Shown: positions 16,101-24,737 of the stretch, one piece after another
Numbering within the stretch: position 1 is the first letter of the stretch
Layout: every line of letters begins with the position of its first letter
Translations under genes and position numbers: made by a program
Notes under the pieces: model-generated
Databases searched by the model: none
Seen by the model: only the letters and a program-made list of their open reading frames with translations
Told to the model about the DNA's origin: nothing
Assembly (NCBI GenBank): GCA_963664845.1
Contig: OY761615.1
Location: 2,728,001 to 2,792,000 of the forward strand
Source of the DNA: CAIYTF01 sp963664845
GTDB lineage: Bacteria > Bacteroidota > Ignavibacteria > Ignavibacteriales > Ignavibacteriaceae
Direction of reading: 5' to 3'
Length of the DNA: 64,000 bases

Positions 16101-16848
16101 TGATTTCGTCATCAAGCACAGCCTTGGGCAAACGGTATTCGGGAATGCCATAGCGCAGCATTCCTCCGGCTTCCGGGAATTTTTCAAATATGGTTACTTC
16201 ATATCCTTCAATCGCCAGATAATATGCTGCTGTAAGTCCGGCAGGTCCGCTTCCCACAATGGCGATCCGGAAGCCCTTGCTGCGTTTTACCGGCGGCGTC
16301 CATTTCGCCTTTGCATCGTTATCCGCGATGAAACGCTTCAGGCTGTTAACGGCAACCGGTTCATCAACATTACTGCGCCTGCACGCTGACTCACAGTCGC
16401 GCACACACACGCGGCAAATTGAAAGCGGCAGCGGATTGTTTTCCTTCACCAACTTTATTGCGTCCCGGTAATTTCCATGCGAAATGAGCGATATGTAGGT
16501 TTGCGCGTCAACACCGGCGGGGCACGCCTCCTTGCAGGGGCCAACGCAATCGGCATAGTGATTGGACATGAGCAGTTCAAGCGCTGTCTTGCGGGAGTCA
16601 CGGACTTTCTCGCTGTTAGTCCATATCTTCATTCCGTTCACTGCCTTCGTGGAGCATGACGGTACCAGCTTGTTCAGTCCTTCAACCTCCACAACGCACA
16701 AAAAGCAGGATGTATAATGTTCCAGTCTTTTGTCATCACACAGCGTGGGGATCTGATCCAGATTGTTTTCCTGCACAATTTCAAGAATCATTTTTCCGGA
16801 AGTGGTTTCCAGTTGTGTTCCGTTGATGGTAAGCGTAATGGTTTCCAT
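13114..16848 (-). CDS. GltD-NuoG/formate dehydrogenase-like fusion, NAD(P)-linked iron-sulfur flavoprotein
   Basis: A 1244-residue multidomain protein. In order: a plant-type [2Fe-2S] domain (C37, C48, C51, C65); a GltD/NfnL-like module with its [4Fe-4S] domain (CVGPCKEACP; CRVCVRDCESAC), FAD site (GSGPAG, about 199) and NAD(P) site (VVVGGGNTAID, about 330); a two-[4Fe-4S] ferredoxin domain (CINCGKCVRTC; CISCGNCIDVCP); and a molybdopterin-oxidoreductase-like region beginning with a [4Fe-4S] motif (CNFCSLGC...CAKG). In that region the position of the Mo-ligand Cys/Sec of formate dehydrogenases is Leu (NIDSFSNMLYS), so Mo catalysis is unlikely and the region resembles NuoG. With the two upstream NuoE/NuoF-like subunits it probably forms a soluble electron-bifurcating oxidoreductase linking NADH, NADPH and ferredoxin. 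Confidence 0.88.
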   Translation of the reverse strand: METITLTINGTQLETTSGKMILEIVQENNLDQIPTLCDDKRLEHYTSCFLCVVEVEGLNKLVPSCSTKAVNGMKIWTNSEKVRDSRKTALELLMSNHYADCVGPCKEACPAGVDAQTYISLISHGNYRDAIKLVKENNPLPLSICRVCVRDCESACRRSNVDEPVAVNSLKRFIADNDAKAKWTPPVKRSKGFRIAIVGSGPAGLTAAYYLAIEGYEVTIFEKFPEAGGMLRYGIPEYRLPKAVLDDEINWILGLGVTIKTGVSLGKDFSIADLQRDGFNSVFIAVGAHKASKLGLAGEESVAGVYRGIDFLREVQLHEPPSFEGVVVVVGGGNTAIDAARTALRCGADKVQIVYRRSINEMPAHPEEIAAAQTEGVEILFLTNPQRLLAENNRVTGIECLKMCLEETVPGERPRPIPVEGSEFIVTCNYLIGAIGQGVDTTFAAKDHELDLAKWGTITVNKETLETSVPGVFAGGDAVTGPFTAISSIAQGKKAATAIMHYLQSGNANGTAHKYYSFKHKLATLSEHEFEKFGKQGRVKQGELEVMDRINCFKEVETGYSEKDARDEAERCLECGCSEYADCRLRKYCDEYEISIEKFIGETRKHKIDGRHPFILLDPNKCINCGKCVRTCSEILKVSALGFVNRGFKSIVKPAMEKALRETNCISCGNCIDVCPTGAITEKLPFKILGTLEKENIATVCNFCSLGCSINFKRIADDIIYISNTTEEIKNSPNQGFLCAKGRFGHRHLLEKERTTDAVIRRNGLIHKVSIDEAVLYTARNLHQIMEEYGNDAIAVMASPKLSNEELYLLQKLTRIGLHNNNIDSFSNMLYSLEADGLDESFGHTESTITVADVDSADVIVVMNANLTEDFLPLELRIKAAQKKGAKLIFFGSAETRLTRNADLWLDCRKGSNTLMLSGMMKRCIENGSADDTFIAGHTNNYSGLAEQLKTLDVETMLRTTGVGREKFETFVSLLQKQGTNVAFIYNIDSTAEKSVNDLKAIGNYLLLTGKAGKQHNGVLLLRELNNAAGVSRLGASPQHLPGAVTYGDADAIKQLSDKWFCNLSEVFKPVDILKRLKRGGIKALLIFGEDPLLDKNNRKYLSNIEFLVVSDAFRNTTMDEADVVLPASSFIEQEGTYTACDNTTNYAPRIIRGTLPMTNWEIIQKLGKSLSSRFRYNSLGDIRNEMSEVMNSNDGKAIHRTGVEPSRFSFSTFPINLSTFDPIKPVIHYQENYYFSRIKMQLY

Positions 16849-16867
16849 TGGCGATATTCGGATGTTT

Positions 16868-18631
16868 TTAATTTCTTTGCACTGCGTTCAGCTTGCACAC
16901 GTCGAAGCACTTGCCGCACTTGCTGCACCGGCCTTCGTCTATAACGTGCACCTGTTTTTTGCTGCCAGAAATTGCACCAGTTGCACATGCCTTCAGGCAT
17001 ACGCAGCAACCCTTGCAGTTTTCGGGAATGATGCTGTAAGTAATAAGCGAGGGGCATAGGTGCGCGGGACATTTTTTATCGTGCACGTGGGTCTCATATT
17101 CGGAACGGAAATATTTCATTGTTGTAAGTACCGGGTTGGGCGCCGTCTGACCCAGTCCGCACAGCGAACCCTGTTTGATCTTGCCTGCCAGGTTTTCCAG
17201 CAGATCGAGATCGGCAGATTTGCCATTTCCATCGGTTATGCGTTCAAGAATCTCCAACATGCGTTTTGTGCCGATGCGGCAGAACGTGCATTTGCCGCAT
17301 GATTCCAGTTGCGTGAAATTGAGGAAGAATTTTGCCAGATCGACCATGCACGTTGAATCATCAAGCACAATAAGTCCGCCCGAGCCCATGATAGCGCCGG
17401 TCCTGTTTATTTCGTCGTAGTCAATTTTGAGATCGCCCATGCTTGCCGGTATGCAGCCGCCTGAAGGGCCGCCCATCTGCACGCCTTTGAATATTCCGTT
17501 GTTCTTTATCCCGCCGCCGATATCAAATATGATCTCGTTGATCGTCATGCCCATGGGCACTTCAACCAGTCCGCTTTTTTTTATCTTTCCCGCCAGTGCA
17601 AAAACTTTTGTGCCTTTGCTGCGTTCGGTTCCGTATGCCGCGAATGCTTCCCAGCCGTTAAGCATAATCCACGGAACGTTGGCAAATGTTTCCACGTTGT
17701 TGATGCTTGTCGGTTTGCCCCAGAGTCCGCTTTGCGCAGGAAACGGCGGACGAAGCCGGGGCACACCGCGCTTACCCTCAACAGATGCCATCAATGCGGT
17801 CTCTTCACCGCAGACGAAAGCACCGGCACCTTCTTTAATGGTTATGTTCAGGTGAAATTGAGAACCGAAAACATTTCTTCCCAGGAAACCGCGGTCACGG
17901 CATTGCTGCAATGCAAGCCTGAGGCGTTTTATTGCCAGCGGATATTCCGCCCGCGCGTAAATTATTCCTTCATCGGCACCTATGGCATACGCCCCTATCA
18001 TCATTCCTTCAATAACCGAATGCGGGTCACCTTCCAGGACACTTCTGTCCATGAACGCACCCGGGTCGCCTTCATCGGCATTGCAGATAATATATTTTTT
18101 GTCCGATACCGGATCATGCGTAAGTTTCCACTTCAACCCGGTGAGGAATCCCCCGCCACCGCGGCCACGGAGACCCGATTTAGTGATCGTTTCAATCACG
18201 TCAACGGAAGAATAATGATTCAACACTTTCTGAATGGCATCGTAGCCCTGCCGCACAATATAGTCGTCAATTGAGGTAGGATCGATAATGCCGCAGTTGC
18301 GCAGCACGATGCGCGTTTGTTTCTTCAGGAACGAATCTTCTTTCGAAATTTCTTTGCTCTTGATTATCCAGTCCTGAACCGGTTTGTTGTTAACAACATG
18401 TTCATTGATTATGCGGCTTGCCTTGTCGGGGGATATTTTGGAATAGAGCCAGCTGTCGTTCCCGTCTTCTATCTCTACAAGCGCCTCTTCATAGCACATG
18501 CCGTTGCAGCCCGTTTCGTGAAGCTCAGCATCGATGTTCCCGTTGGCGAGCATTTCCTTCATCGCGCTGAAAACCTGTCCCCCGCCTGCAGAATACCCGC
18601 AGGTGCCAAGCCCTACTTTGATCTTTTTCAA
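16868..18631 (-). CDS. NuoF/HydB-like NADH-binding diaphorase subunit
   Basis: A 587-residue protein with an N-terminal thioredoxin-like [2Fe-2S] domain (C11, C42, C46), the NuoF FMN/NADH domain (GLRGRGGGGFLTGLKW; NADEGDPGAF; GAGAFVCGEETAL), an SLBB domain (MGGPSGGCI), a [4Fe-4S] domain (ESCGKCTFCRIGT) and a C-terminal two-[4Fe-4S] ferredoxin domain (CKGCCVCLKAC; CSKCGKCFDVC). This is the long HydB/NfuF form found in bifurcating hydrogenases, formate dehydrogenases and Sporomusa-type Nfn complexes, and it would oxidise or reduce NAD(H). The start is a TTG overlapping the TGA of the NuoE-like gene (4-nt overlap), showing tight coupling. The downstream fusion gene follows after 19 nt. Confidence 0.93.
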   Translation of the reverse strand: MKKIKVGLGTCGYSAGGGQVFSAMKEMLANGNIDAELHETGCNGMCYEEALVEIEDGNDSWLYSKISPDKASRIINEHVVNNKPVQDWIIKSKEISKEDSFLKKQTRIVLRNCGIIDPTSIDDYIVRQGYDAIQKVLNHYSSVDVIETITKSGLRGRGGGGFLTGLKWKLTHDPVSDKKYIICNADEGDPGAFMDRSVLEGDPHSVIEGMMIGAYAIGADEGIIYARAEYPLAIKRLRLALQQCRDRGFLGRNVFGSQFHLNITIKEGAGAFVCGEETALMASVEGKRGVPRLRPPFPAQSGLWGKPTSINNVETFANVPWIMLNGWEAFAAYGTERSKGTKVFALAGKIKKSGLVEVPMGMTINEIIFDIGGGIKNNGIFKGVQMGGPSGGCIPASMGDLKIDYDEINRTGAIMGSGGLIVLDDSTCMVDLAKFFLNFTQLESCGKCTFCRIGTKRMLEILERITDGNGKSADLDLLENLAGKIKQGSLCGLGQTAPNPVLTTMKYFRSEYETHVHDKKCPAHLCPSLITYSIIPENCKGCCVCLKACATGAISGSKKQVHVIDEGRCSKCGKCFDVCKLNAVQRN

Positions 18632-19140
18632 TTGTCTCTCGCAGCGGTTGTTTGCAGTTTGGTTTCTTTGATTATTTTTTTGATCTTCTCCGTTACCAGG
18701 TTGCCCTGTGTATCGTTGTTAACCATCATAACCGGAGCAAGAGAGCAGCACCCAAGACAGGCAACCGATTGCAGGGAGAACATGCCGTCATCGGTTGTTT
18801 CGCCGACTTCTATTCCCAGTTCATCCTGAAGGGCGGTGCGTACCGTTTTTGCTCCGTTAACGTGACACGCGGTGCCTTCACAAATTTTTATGAGATTCTT
18901 CCCAACCGGCTTAAGGCGAAACTGTGAATAGAATGTAATAACCCCATATATCTCCGCGGCGGGAATGCCGACAAGCTCGCTGATATAGTAGATAACTTTT
19001 TCGGGGATATAGCCGTAGGAATCCTGCGCCGATTGCAACAGGCTGATCAGTGAGCCATCCTGACGGCGTTTATTGATGAGGTCTAATTTAAAATTGAGGA
19101 TTTCTTTTTTTTCTTCACGGATAGCAATATCGGAGCCCAT
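18628..19140 (-). CDS. NuoE/HydC-like [2Fe-2S] subunit
   Basis: A 170-residue protein of the thioredoxin-like [2Fe-2S] family (complex I 24-kDa subunit). Visible are the N-terminal helical part (LQSAQDSYGYIPEKVIYYIS; IYGVITFYSQF) and cysteines CEGTACHVNGA and CLGCCSLAP, which give the four ligands. It relays electrons to or from the NuoF-like subunit. It is first in the minus-strand operon; the stop codon overlaps the next start. No hydrogenase large subunit or catalytic formate dehydrogenase lies within the operon. Confidence 0.94.
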   Translation of the reverse strand: MGSDIAIREEKKEILNFKLDLINKRRQDGSLISLLQSAQDSYGYIPEKVIYYISELVGIPAAEIYGVITFYSQFRLKPVGKNLIKICEGTACHVNGAKTVRTALQDELGIEVGETTDDGMFSLQSVACLGCCSLAPVMMVNNDTQGNLVTEKIKKIIKETKLQTTAARDN

Positions 19141-19179
19141 AATTTCTTTCCGGATTATTTTATGAATCTTTCAACAACA

Positions 19180-19425
19180 GTATTTATGCGAACCAATTTA
19201 AACGCGGAGTTCGCAAAGAGAGAATGTATCTCAAATTTCTCTTCTCCCTTGGTGCCCTTCGTGTGTGATTCCCTGGTGTTCTTTGTGTTTTCTTCTACTC
19301 ATAACTTAAACACAAAGCCCACAAAGAAGACACTAAGTTCACAAAGAAATAGAAACACATTATCCCTTTATCATATCTTTGCGCTCTTGGCGTTCTTTGC
19401 GGTTAACTTCGAAACTCCTGGCTTA
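19180..19425. repeat. Dispersed CACAAAG/GCGTTCTTTGCGG-type repeat
   Basis: This intergenic stretch is made of recurring words: GTTCGCAAAGAGAG, TTGGTGCCCTTCGTG, GTTCTTTGTGTTTTC, CACAAAGCCCACAAAGAAG, TTGGCGTTCTTTGCGGTTA. Some parts are complementary to others, so it can fold on itself. Related copies lie at about 600-695 and 46138-46400. The 92-codon frame over it is not credible as a gene. Confidence 0.6.
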
Positions 19426-19445
19426 TCACTCTGCGCTTAAGCCAC

Positions 19446-20441
19446 CTACATCTCGAAAATGTTTATTATCGGATATTCTTTTACCTTCAGCACGCCGTCC
19501 AGAGGCACAATGCTGTTACCGATTATCTTATCTATCTCGCTGAACTGTGTGCCGTACACCATCAGCACCAGCGAGTTGAGTCCCGCTATATAATCGCAAT
19601 ACAGCACATTCTCCGTCAGCCGCAGCACGGGATAAATATCTTCAAGCTTTTCCCTGTCGATATCCACCATCACATAGGAGCACACGGACTTTTTATTGTC
19701 ACGCAGTTTATTCATCCCCGGCATATCGTCAAACATCGCGATGCCGGCAGCATTGATAATATCTTTTATGTTCTCATTCAGCACAGGCACGCTGACCGGC
19801 ATGAAGGTGGCGTCTTTAATTTCGGGTATCGGGTGCACTATGGAATCGAACACCTCATGGCACTCCTCTGCCGACCCGGCCTGCAGCAGGAGAAAGATAT
19901 CCACATCGCCGCGCACTGCATCGCAGTAAAGCACGTTTTCCATGAAATACAATTTTTTATAAACATTAAAGAAGTCAGCCTGATCCTGCACCTGAATCAT
20001 CGCATAGGCCGCCACTGTCTGGGCTTCTTCTTTTTCTTCGGGTTGCGGATGTTGAAGGTGGGGCTTCGCATCAAGAATTCCCTGGATCTTCCCGGCGAAG
20101 TCATCAACGGAAAATGGCTTCTCAAGCAGGCCGTCTATCTGCAGGTCGTCAATTTCCGCCAGATCCAGTTTGTCGGCATATCCGGTAATATAGAACATAC
20201 TGGTATCCGGATATTTGTTCCTTATTATTCTGCCCAGTTTTTTCCCATTGATATCAGGAAGTTGAATATCGAGTACTACTACGTCGAGATTAACCTTGTT
20301 CTTCTGGTACATTTCCAATTTGTTCAATGCAGACATACCGTTCTCGCAGGGTTCGACATCATAGCCGAACTGATTCAGGCCGATAGAGAGTGAGCGTCTC
20401 AGAGCCGATTCATCGTCAACAAGTAATATTCTCTTTTGCAT
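19446..20441 (-). CDS. Receiver protein with two C-terminal Lrp/AsnC-like domains
   Basis: A 331-residue protein starting MQKRILLVDDESALRRSL. Residues 1-118 form a receiver (acidic pair D9/D10, phospho-acceptor D58 in VVVLDIQLPD, K108 in LLEKPF). A proline/glutamate linker leads to two repeats (about 144-220 and 253-331) that share ENVLYCD and resemble the alpha/beta effector domain of Lrp/AsnC regulators (V...Y-G-D-L-V pattern). No DNA-binding helix-turn-helix is seen, so it probably acts through protein contacts or ligand binding. The ATG at 20439-20441 matches the receiver start; the longer frame to 20534 lacks support. It is divergent from the six-PAS kinase, a likely partner. Confidence 0.8.
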   Translation of the reverse strand: MQKRILLVDDESALRRSLSIGLNQFGYDVEPCENGMSALNKLEMYQKNKVNLDVVVLDIQLPDINGKKLGRIIRNKYPDTSMFYITGYADKLDLAEIDDLQIDGLLEKPFSVDDFAGKIQGILDAKPHLQHPQPEEKEEAQTVAAYAMIQVQDQADFFNVYKKLYFMENVLYCDAVRGDVDIFLLLQAGSAEECHEVFDSIVHPIPEIKDATFMPVSVPVLNENIKDIINAAGIAMFDDMPGMNKLRDNKKSVCSYVMVDIDREKLEDIYPVLRLTENVLYCDYIAGLNSLVLMVYGTQFSEIDKIIGNSIVPLDGVLKVKEYPIINIFEM

Positions 20442-20954
20442 TTCCGGATTCCTTGGTTTACTAGATTCTAATTGATTATATAAAGCAACTATCGTACCAC
20501 GAAAAGTCCGTGTTTTTGGCTGCATAAATGACATTTTTTTTACACTTTGTAAGGCACAAGTGTTAAAATATATTACAGTGACTTGCTAACTTGTTGCAGT
20601 GTTGTTAGTTAGGAAGTGTTAAAATTGTTAACGATTTGTGTAAAGTTGTTAAAGCAAACAGTGGCTGCATTGGCACAAAGAGGTAATTTGGAAAATTTCA
20701 ATATGGGTAATGTGTTCTTCGCTTGCTCGGTAATGGCGTAAACTTATTTAATCAAACTATGCCAAACTGCAATTTAACACAATGAATTTGCTTCATATTC
20801 CTGGCAGAAAGACTGATGGTTCTTTAAAATCCCCGAGATAGGTTTATATGAAATTGTTCCCTGATGAAATTAACTGTTTTTATACTGCCAACAGTTTTTT
20901 AGTTTGCGTGAACAGTTTCTGAAATATTAAAAGATAACCGATGAGCCTGCAATA
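20442..20954. other. Divergent intergenic region
   Basis: AT-rich 513-bp region between the receiver protein and the PAS kinase, with repeated GTTGTTA/GTTAAA words (20590-20660) that may be regulator sites. It must hold both promoters. No RNA gene was recognised. Confidence 0.4.
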
Positions 20955-23900
20955 ATGAAGTCAAAAAAAGCTGAAACAACTCGTATGGACTCAATTGCTG
21001 AATCCCAAAATGAAAGTGATGCCAAATTCCGGTTTCTTGTCAGTAACATGCAGGTTGGTGTCATGCTGCAGGATGCAAACGCCAGGATAATTTTGAGCAA
21101 TAGTAAGTCACTTGAATTGTTGGGCCTTACTGAAGACCAGCTTTTGGGAAAAACATCGTTTGATCCGGACTGGAATGTTATTCACGAAGACGGCTCTCCG
21201 TTCCCGGGCAACACACATCCTGTTCCGGTTGCCATTGAAACCCGCAAACCTGCGTTGGGCATCATAATGGGGGTATATCGCCCTTCGCTAAAAGATCGCG
21301 TCTGGCTTTTGGTTGATGCCACCCCTGTTCTTTATTCTGACGGAACTGTTGATCAGGTTGTGTGTACTTTTATAGATATTACTGCCCGCAAAGCAGCCGA
21401 GGACTCACTAAGAAATTCCGAAGAAAGATTCCGCACCCTCTACAACAAGACGCCGGTTATGCTCCATTCAATCGATAATCAGGGAACTTTGATCGGGGTC
21501 AGTGATTTTTGGCTAAATACCATGGGTTATGCCCGTGAAGAAGTGATCGGGCGAAAATCCACAGAGTTTTTAACCGAAGCTTCGAGGAAATATGCTGCCG
21601 AAACGGTACTGCCCGAATTTCTCAGGAAGGGGTATTGCAATAATGTGGAATATCAGTTTATCAAAAAAGACGGCGAAGCCATTGACACTTTGCTCTCTGC
21701 CATATCGGAAAAAGATGAAGCGGGTAATATAGCTCGCTCATTGGCCGTTGTTACCGACATCACTGAGCGCAAACAGGTGGAAGCGGAACTGCGTGAGAGC
21801 GACGAAATATATCGTTCCATTCTAAATGCCTCACCCGATGATATCACTATTTCCGATCTGGAGGGCCGTATTTTAATGGTTTCCCCGGCAACACTGAAGT
21901 TGTTTGGCGTTGAACACGAAGAAGAGCTGGTCGGACGTTCGATATTGGAGTTTATTGTTCCCGAAGAGCGGGAAACCGCATTATTCAAAATGAGGGGAAG
22001 GATAAATGGAAAGTTTGCAGGGAATATCGAATACCATATGTTGCGACCGGATGGGGAAATAATAGAAACAGAAGTGAATGCTGATCTCATTCGTGATGCA
22101 AACGGTGAACCTACAAAATTCGTTTTTATCGTCCGTGATATTACTGAGCGCAAGGTTAAGGAAAAAGCTCTCATTCAATCAAAGGAATATCTTTCGCTTA
22201 CCGCTGTTGCAGGCGGCATCGGCATTTTTGATCTTGACATCAATACTCATATCCCCACCTGGGATGATCAGATGTTCTGCCTCTATGGTGTTGATAAGGG
22301 AAAGGTCAACGTGGTTGATGCCTGGGAAGCAGGCGTGCATCCTGATGATCTGGTGCGCGCCAATGCCGAAATTGAGATGGCGTTCAAAGGCGAAAAGGAT
22401 TTCAACACGGAGTTCCGCGTGGTTTGGCCGGACGGATCCGTTCACTATATCCGTGCAAAAGCCATTGTGCACCGGGATGCTGAGGGTAACCCGCTGAGGA
22501 TGCTTGGCGTTAACTATGACATCACGGAACAGAAGATTACCGAGGAGGCGCTTAAAATAAGCGAAGAACTCTTCAGGAGTTCTTTTGAAGATCACTCCGC
22601 CATTAAATTTATTATCGACCCTGACAACGGCCAAATTGCCGATGCAAACAGTGCCGCTGAAAAATATTACGGGTGGTCGCGTGAAGAGTTGAGGAAAATG
22701 AAAATCAGCCAGATCAACACGCTCACATCGGCTGAGATTCGCAAGGCAATTGATGAGGCAAAAAGAAGGAATCAAACCACATTCGCATTTAAACACAGAA
22801 AAGCTGACGGCACCATAAGGGACGTTGAGGTTTACTCTGCAAGCATTTTCTCAAAAACGGGGAAACTGTATCTGCACTCCATTGTGATTGATGTAACCGA
22901 CAGGAAATTGGCCGAAGAAGCTCTCCGCCAAAGCGAACAGCAGCTACAGTTAACGCTTGAATTGACGCACATTGGAACCTGGGACTGGGATTTGATTACC
23001 GACACCTACTTTGCAACACCAAGTTACTTCACTATGCTTGGTTATGAACCCGAATATGGCCCGGTTAACAGACAGCAATGGCTTGACAGGGTACACCCGG
23101 AGGACGTACACATAATTATAAAGAGTATGGGCTCAATTCAAAGCGGCGAAAGCAAAAGCTACCAGTATGAAGCCCGTATAAAACACGCTAATGGTTGCTA
23201 CAGGTGGATTAAAGTTATTGGTCATGTTGCTGATTCTGATGCTTATAGTAAACCCACCCGCCTTATCGGTGTACGAATTGATGTGACCGAACAAAAAAAC
23301 AATGAAGAGAACATCCGGAGCATGAACAGCAAACTGACAGAGTTAAATCTTACCAAGGACAAACTCTTTTCGGTTATTGCGCATGACCTGAAAGGCCCCT
23401 TTCATGGTCTTATGGGTGTTGCACAACTTTTAACCGAGCAGGGAGACGAATATACCTATGATGAAATCAATAAACTCGGGAGCATGATATATTCCTCTGC
23501 CAAAAACATCTATATGCTGCTGGAAAATTTGCTCGAATGGGTTAAGCTGCAAAAAAACGCCGTATCCTTTGTACCGCAGAAAATTAATCTCAATTCTGCC
23601 GTGGTTAACGCCACCGTATTGCTGCAGCAGACTGCACATAAAAAGGAGCTCAGATTTGACACCTCCGTTTCCGAAAAACTGTATGTTTTTGCCGACGAGA
23701 ATATGATTGCTTCCGTGTTGCGGAACCTGCTCTCCAATGCGGTAAAATTCACCAAAAGGAACGGGCACATTTCAACCGGCGCCAGGGACCTTGAGAACGG
23801 ATTCATTGAAATTGTGGTTTCGGATTCCGGTATAGGAATGTCAAAGGAATTTATTGACAAATTATTTAAACTTGGCGAAAAAGTGGGAACCAAAGGAACA

Positions 23901-24038
23901 GAAAACGAACCCAGCACCGGACTTGGCCTCATTCTTTGCAAAGAGTTTATAGAAAAACACGGTGGCACTATCCGGGTAGAAAGCGAAGAAGGCAGAGGCA
24001 GCACGTTTTATTTTACCGTCCCGGCATATAAAGATTGA
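20955..24038 (+). CDS. Soluble multi-PAS sensor histidine kinase
   Basis: A 1027-residue kinase without transmembrane segments. It contains about six PAS domains with PAC motifs (TFIDITARKAAEDSL, VTDITERKQVEAEL, IVRDITERKVKEKAL, NYDITEQKITEEAL, VIDVTDRKLAEEAL, RIDVTEQKNNEEN), then a HisKA domain (FSVIAHDLKGPFHGLMG) and an HATPase domain (NLLSNAVKFT, DSGIGM, STGLGLILCKEFIEKHGG). There is no receiver domain. The divergent receiver protein at 19446 is a likely phosphorylation partner. The kinase core is closely related to that of the membrane kinase at 32280, so the two are paralogues. The signal is unknown; PAS domains often bind haem, flavin or small molecules. Confidence 0.93.
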   Translation: MKSKKAETTRMDSIAESQNESDAKFRFLVSNMQVGVMLQDANARIILSNSKSLELLGLTEDQLLGKTSFDPDWNVIHEDGSPFPGNTHPVPVAIETRKPALGIIMGVYRPSLKDRVWLLVDATPVLYSDGTVDQVVCTFIDITARKAAEDSLRNSEERFRTLYNKTPVMLHSIDNQGTLIGVSDFWLNTMGYAREEVIGRKSTEFLTEASRKYAAETVLPEFLRKGYCNNVEYQFIKKDGEAIDTLLSAISEKDEAGNIARSLAVVTDITERKQVEAELRESDEIYRSILNASPDDITISDLEGRILMVSPATLKLFGVEHEEELVGRSILEFIVPEERETALFKMRGRINGKFAGNIEYHMLRPDGEIIETEVNADLIRDANGEPTKFVFIVRDITERKVKEKALIQSKEYLSLTAVAGGIGIFDLDINTHIPTWDDQMFCLYGVDKGKVNVVDAWEAGVHPDDLVRANAEIEMAFKGEKDFNTEFRVVWPDGSVHYIRAKAIVHRDAEGNPLRMLGVNYDITEQKITEEALKISEELFRSSFEDHSAIKFIIDPDNGQIADANSAAEKYYGWSREELRKMKISQINTLTSAEIRKAIDEAKRRNQTTFAFKHRKADGTIRDVEVYSASIFSKTGKLYLHSIVIDVTDRKLAEEALRQSEQQLQLTLELTHIGTWDWDLITDTYFATPSYFTMLGYEPEYGPVNRQQWLDRVHPEDVHIIIKSMGSIQSGESKSYQYEARIKHANGCYRWIKVIGHVADSDAYSKPTRLIGVRIDVTEQKNNEENIRSMNSKLTELNLTKDKLFSVIAHDLKGPFHGLMGVAQLLTEQGDEYTYDEINKLGSMIYSSAKNIYMLLENLLEWVKLQKNAVSFVPQKINLNSAVVNATVLLQQTAHKKELRFDTSVSEKLYVFADENMIASVLRNLLSNAVKFTKRNGHISTGARDLENGFIEIVVSDSGIGMSKEFIDKLFKLGEKVGTKGTENEPSTGLGLILCKEFIEKHGGTIRVESEEGRGSTFYFTVPAYKD

Positions 24039-24098
24039 AACTGAAACCGCAGTCTTCAATTGGTTGAGGTGAACAATAATACATTTCAGGACACCTGC

Positions 24099-24548
24099 AT
24101 GAAAGTAAAATTTGGCCATATCAATATTGTTGCTGCCGACTGGAAGAAACTTTCCCGGTTTTATATTGATGTTTTTGGCTGCAAACCGAAACCGCCCGAA
24201 AGAGACTTGCAGGGAGAATGGCTGGACAATCTCACTGGGTTGGACTCGGCACACATTAACGGCATGCACCTCTTGCTGCCGGGATATGACAATGACGGGC
24301 CAACAATAGAACTGTTTGAGTACAGCACCATCGCTGCCAATGAGAACAGACTTATTAACAAAGCAGGCTTTTCGCACATTGCCTTTGCCGTTGAAGACGT
24401 TGACGCCTGTTTTGCATTGCTGAAAAGCAAAGGAGGTTCCTTGGTTGGGAAAGCTGTCAAAACTGAGATTGCCGGTGCCGGGAATATTCATGTTGTCTAC
24501 GCCCGCGATCCCGAAGGAAACATAATTGAGCTGCAGCGGTGGGAATGA
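24099..24548 (+). CDS. VOC-superfamily (glyoxalase/dioxygenase-like) protein
   Basis: A 149-residue protein of two beta-alpha-beta-beta-beta halves. MKVKFGHINIVAADWKKL opens the first half with a probable metal-ligand His7; FSHIAFAVEDVDACF opens the second; NIIELQRWE ends with a ligand glutamate. Members are lyases, dioxygenases or resistance proteins; the substrate cannot be read from the sequence. The ATG at 24099 has CAGGA upstream and is preferred over a TTG at 24060. It follows the PAS kinase by 60 nt and may be co-transcribed. A degraded copy of its last 22 codons is found at 26533-26601, beyond the inserted Abi-alpha gene. Confidence 0.88.
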   Translation: MKVKFGHINIVAADWKKLSRFYIDVFGCKPKPPERDLQGEWLDNLTGLDSAHINGMHLLLPGYDNDGPTIELFEYSTIAANENRLINKAGFSHIAFAVEDVDACFALLKSKGGSLVGKAVKTEIAGAGNIHVVYARDPEGNIIELQRWE

Positions 24549-24737
24549 ATTTGATGACAGTAATCCTGGAAGCAAAATTTTACGTTTTCATATATTGTAA
24601 TTGATATTTAAAAGAATCGATATAAAGGTGATATAATGGATGTAGCATCTACCTCTATTGAAAAAGGCCTTGATCTTATTAAGGACTTTCTGAGCAAATT
24701 AATTGGCCCATCAATTGAGGAAGTCGGGCTGATACTA

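Noticed and set aside
13114..19140. FeFe hydrogenase or catalytic formate dehydrogenase
   Set aside because: No H-cluster motifs are seen and the Mo-ligand position is Leu, so neither enzyme is supported by this operon.
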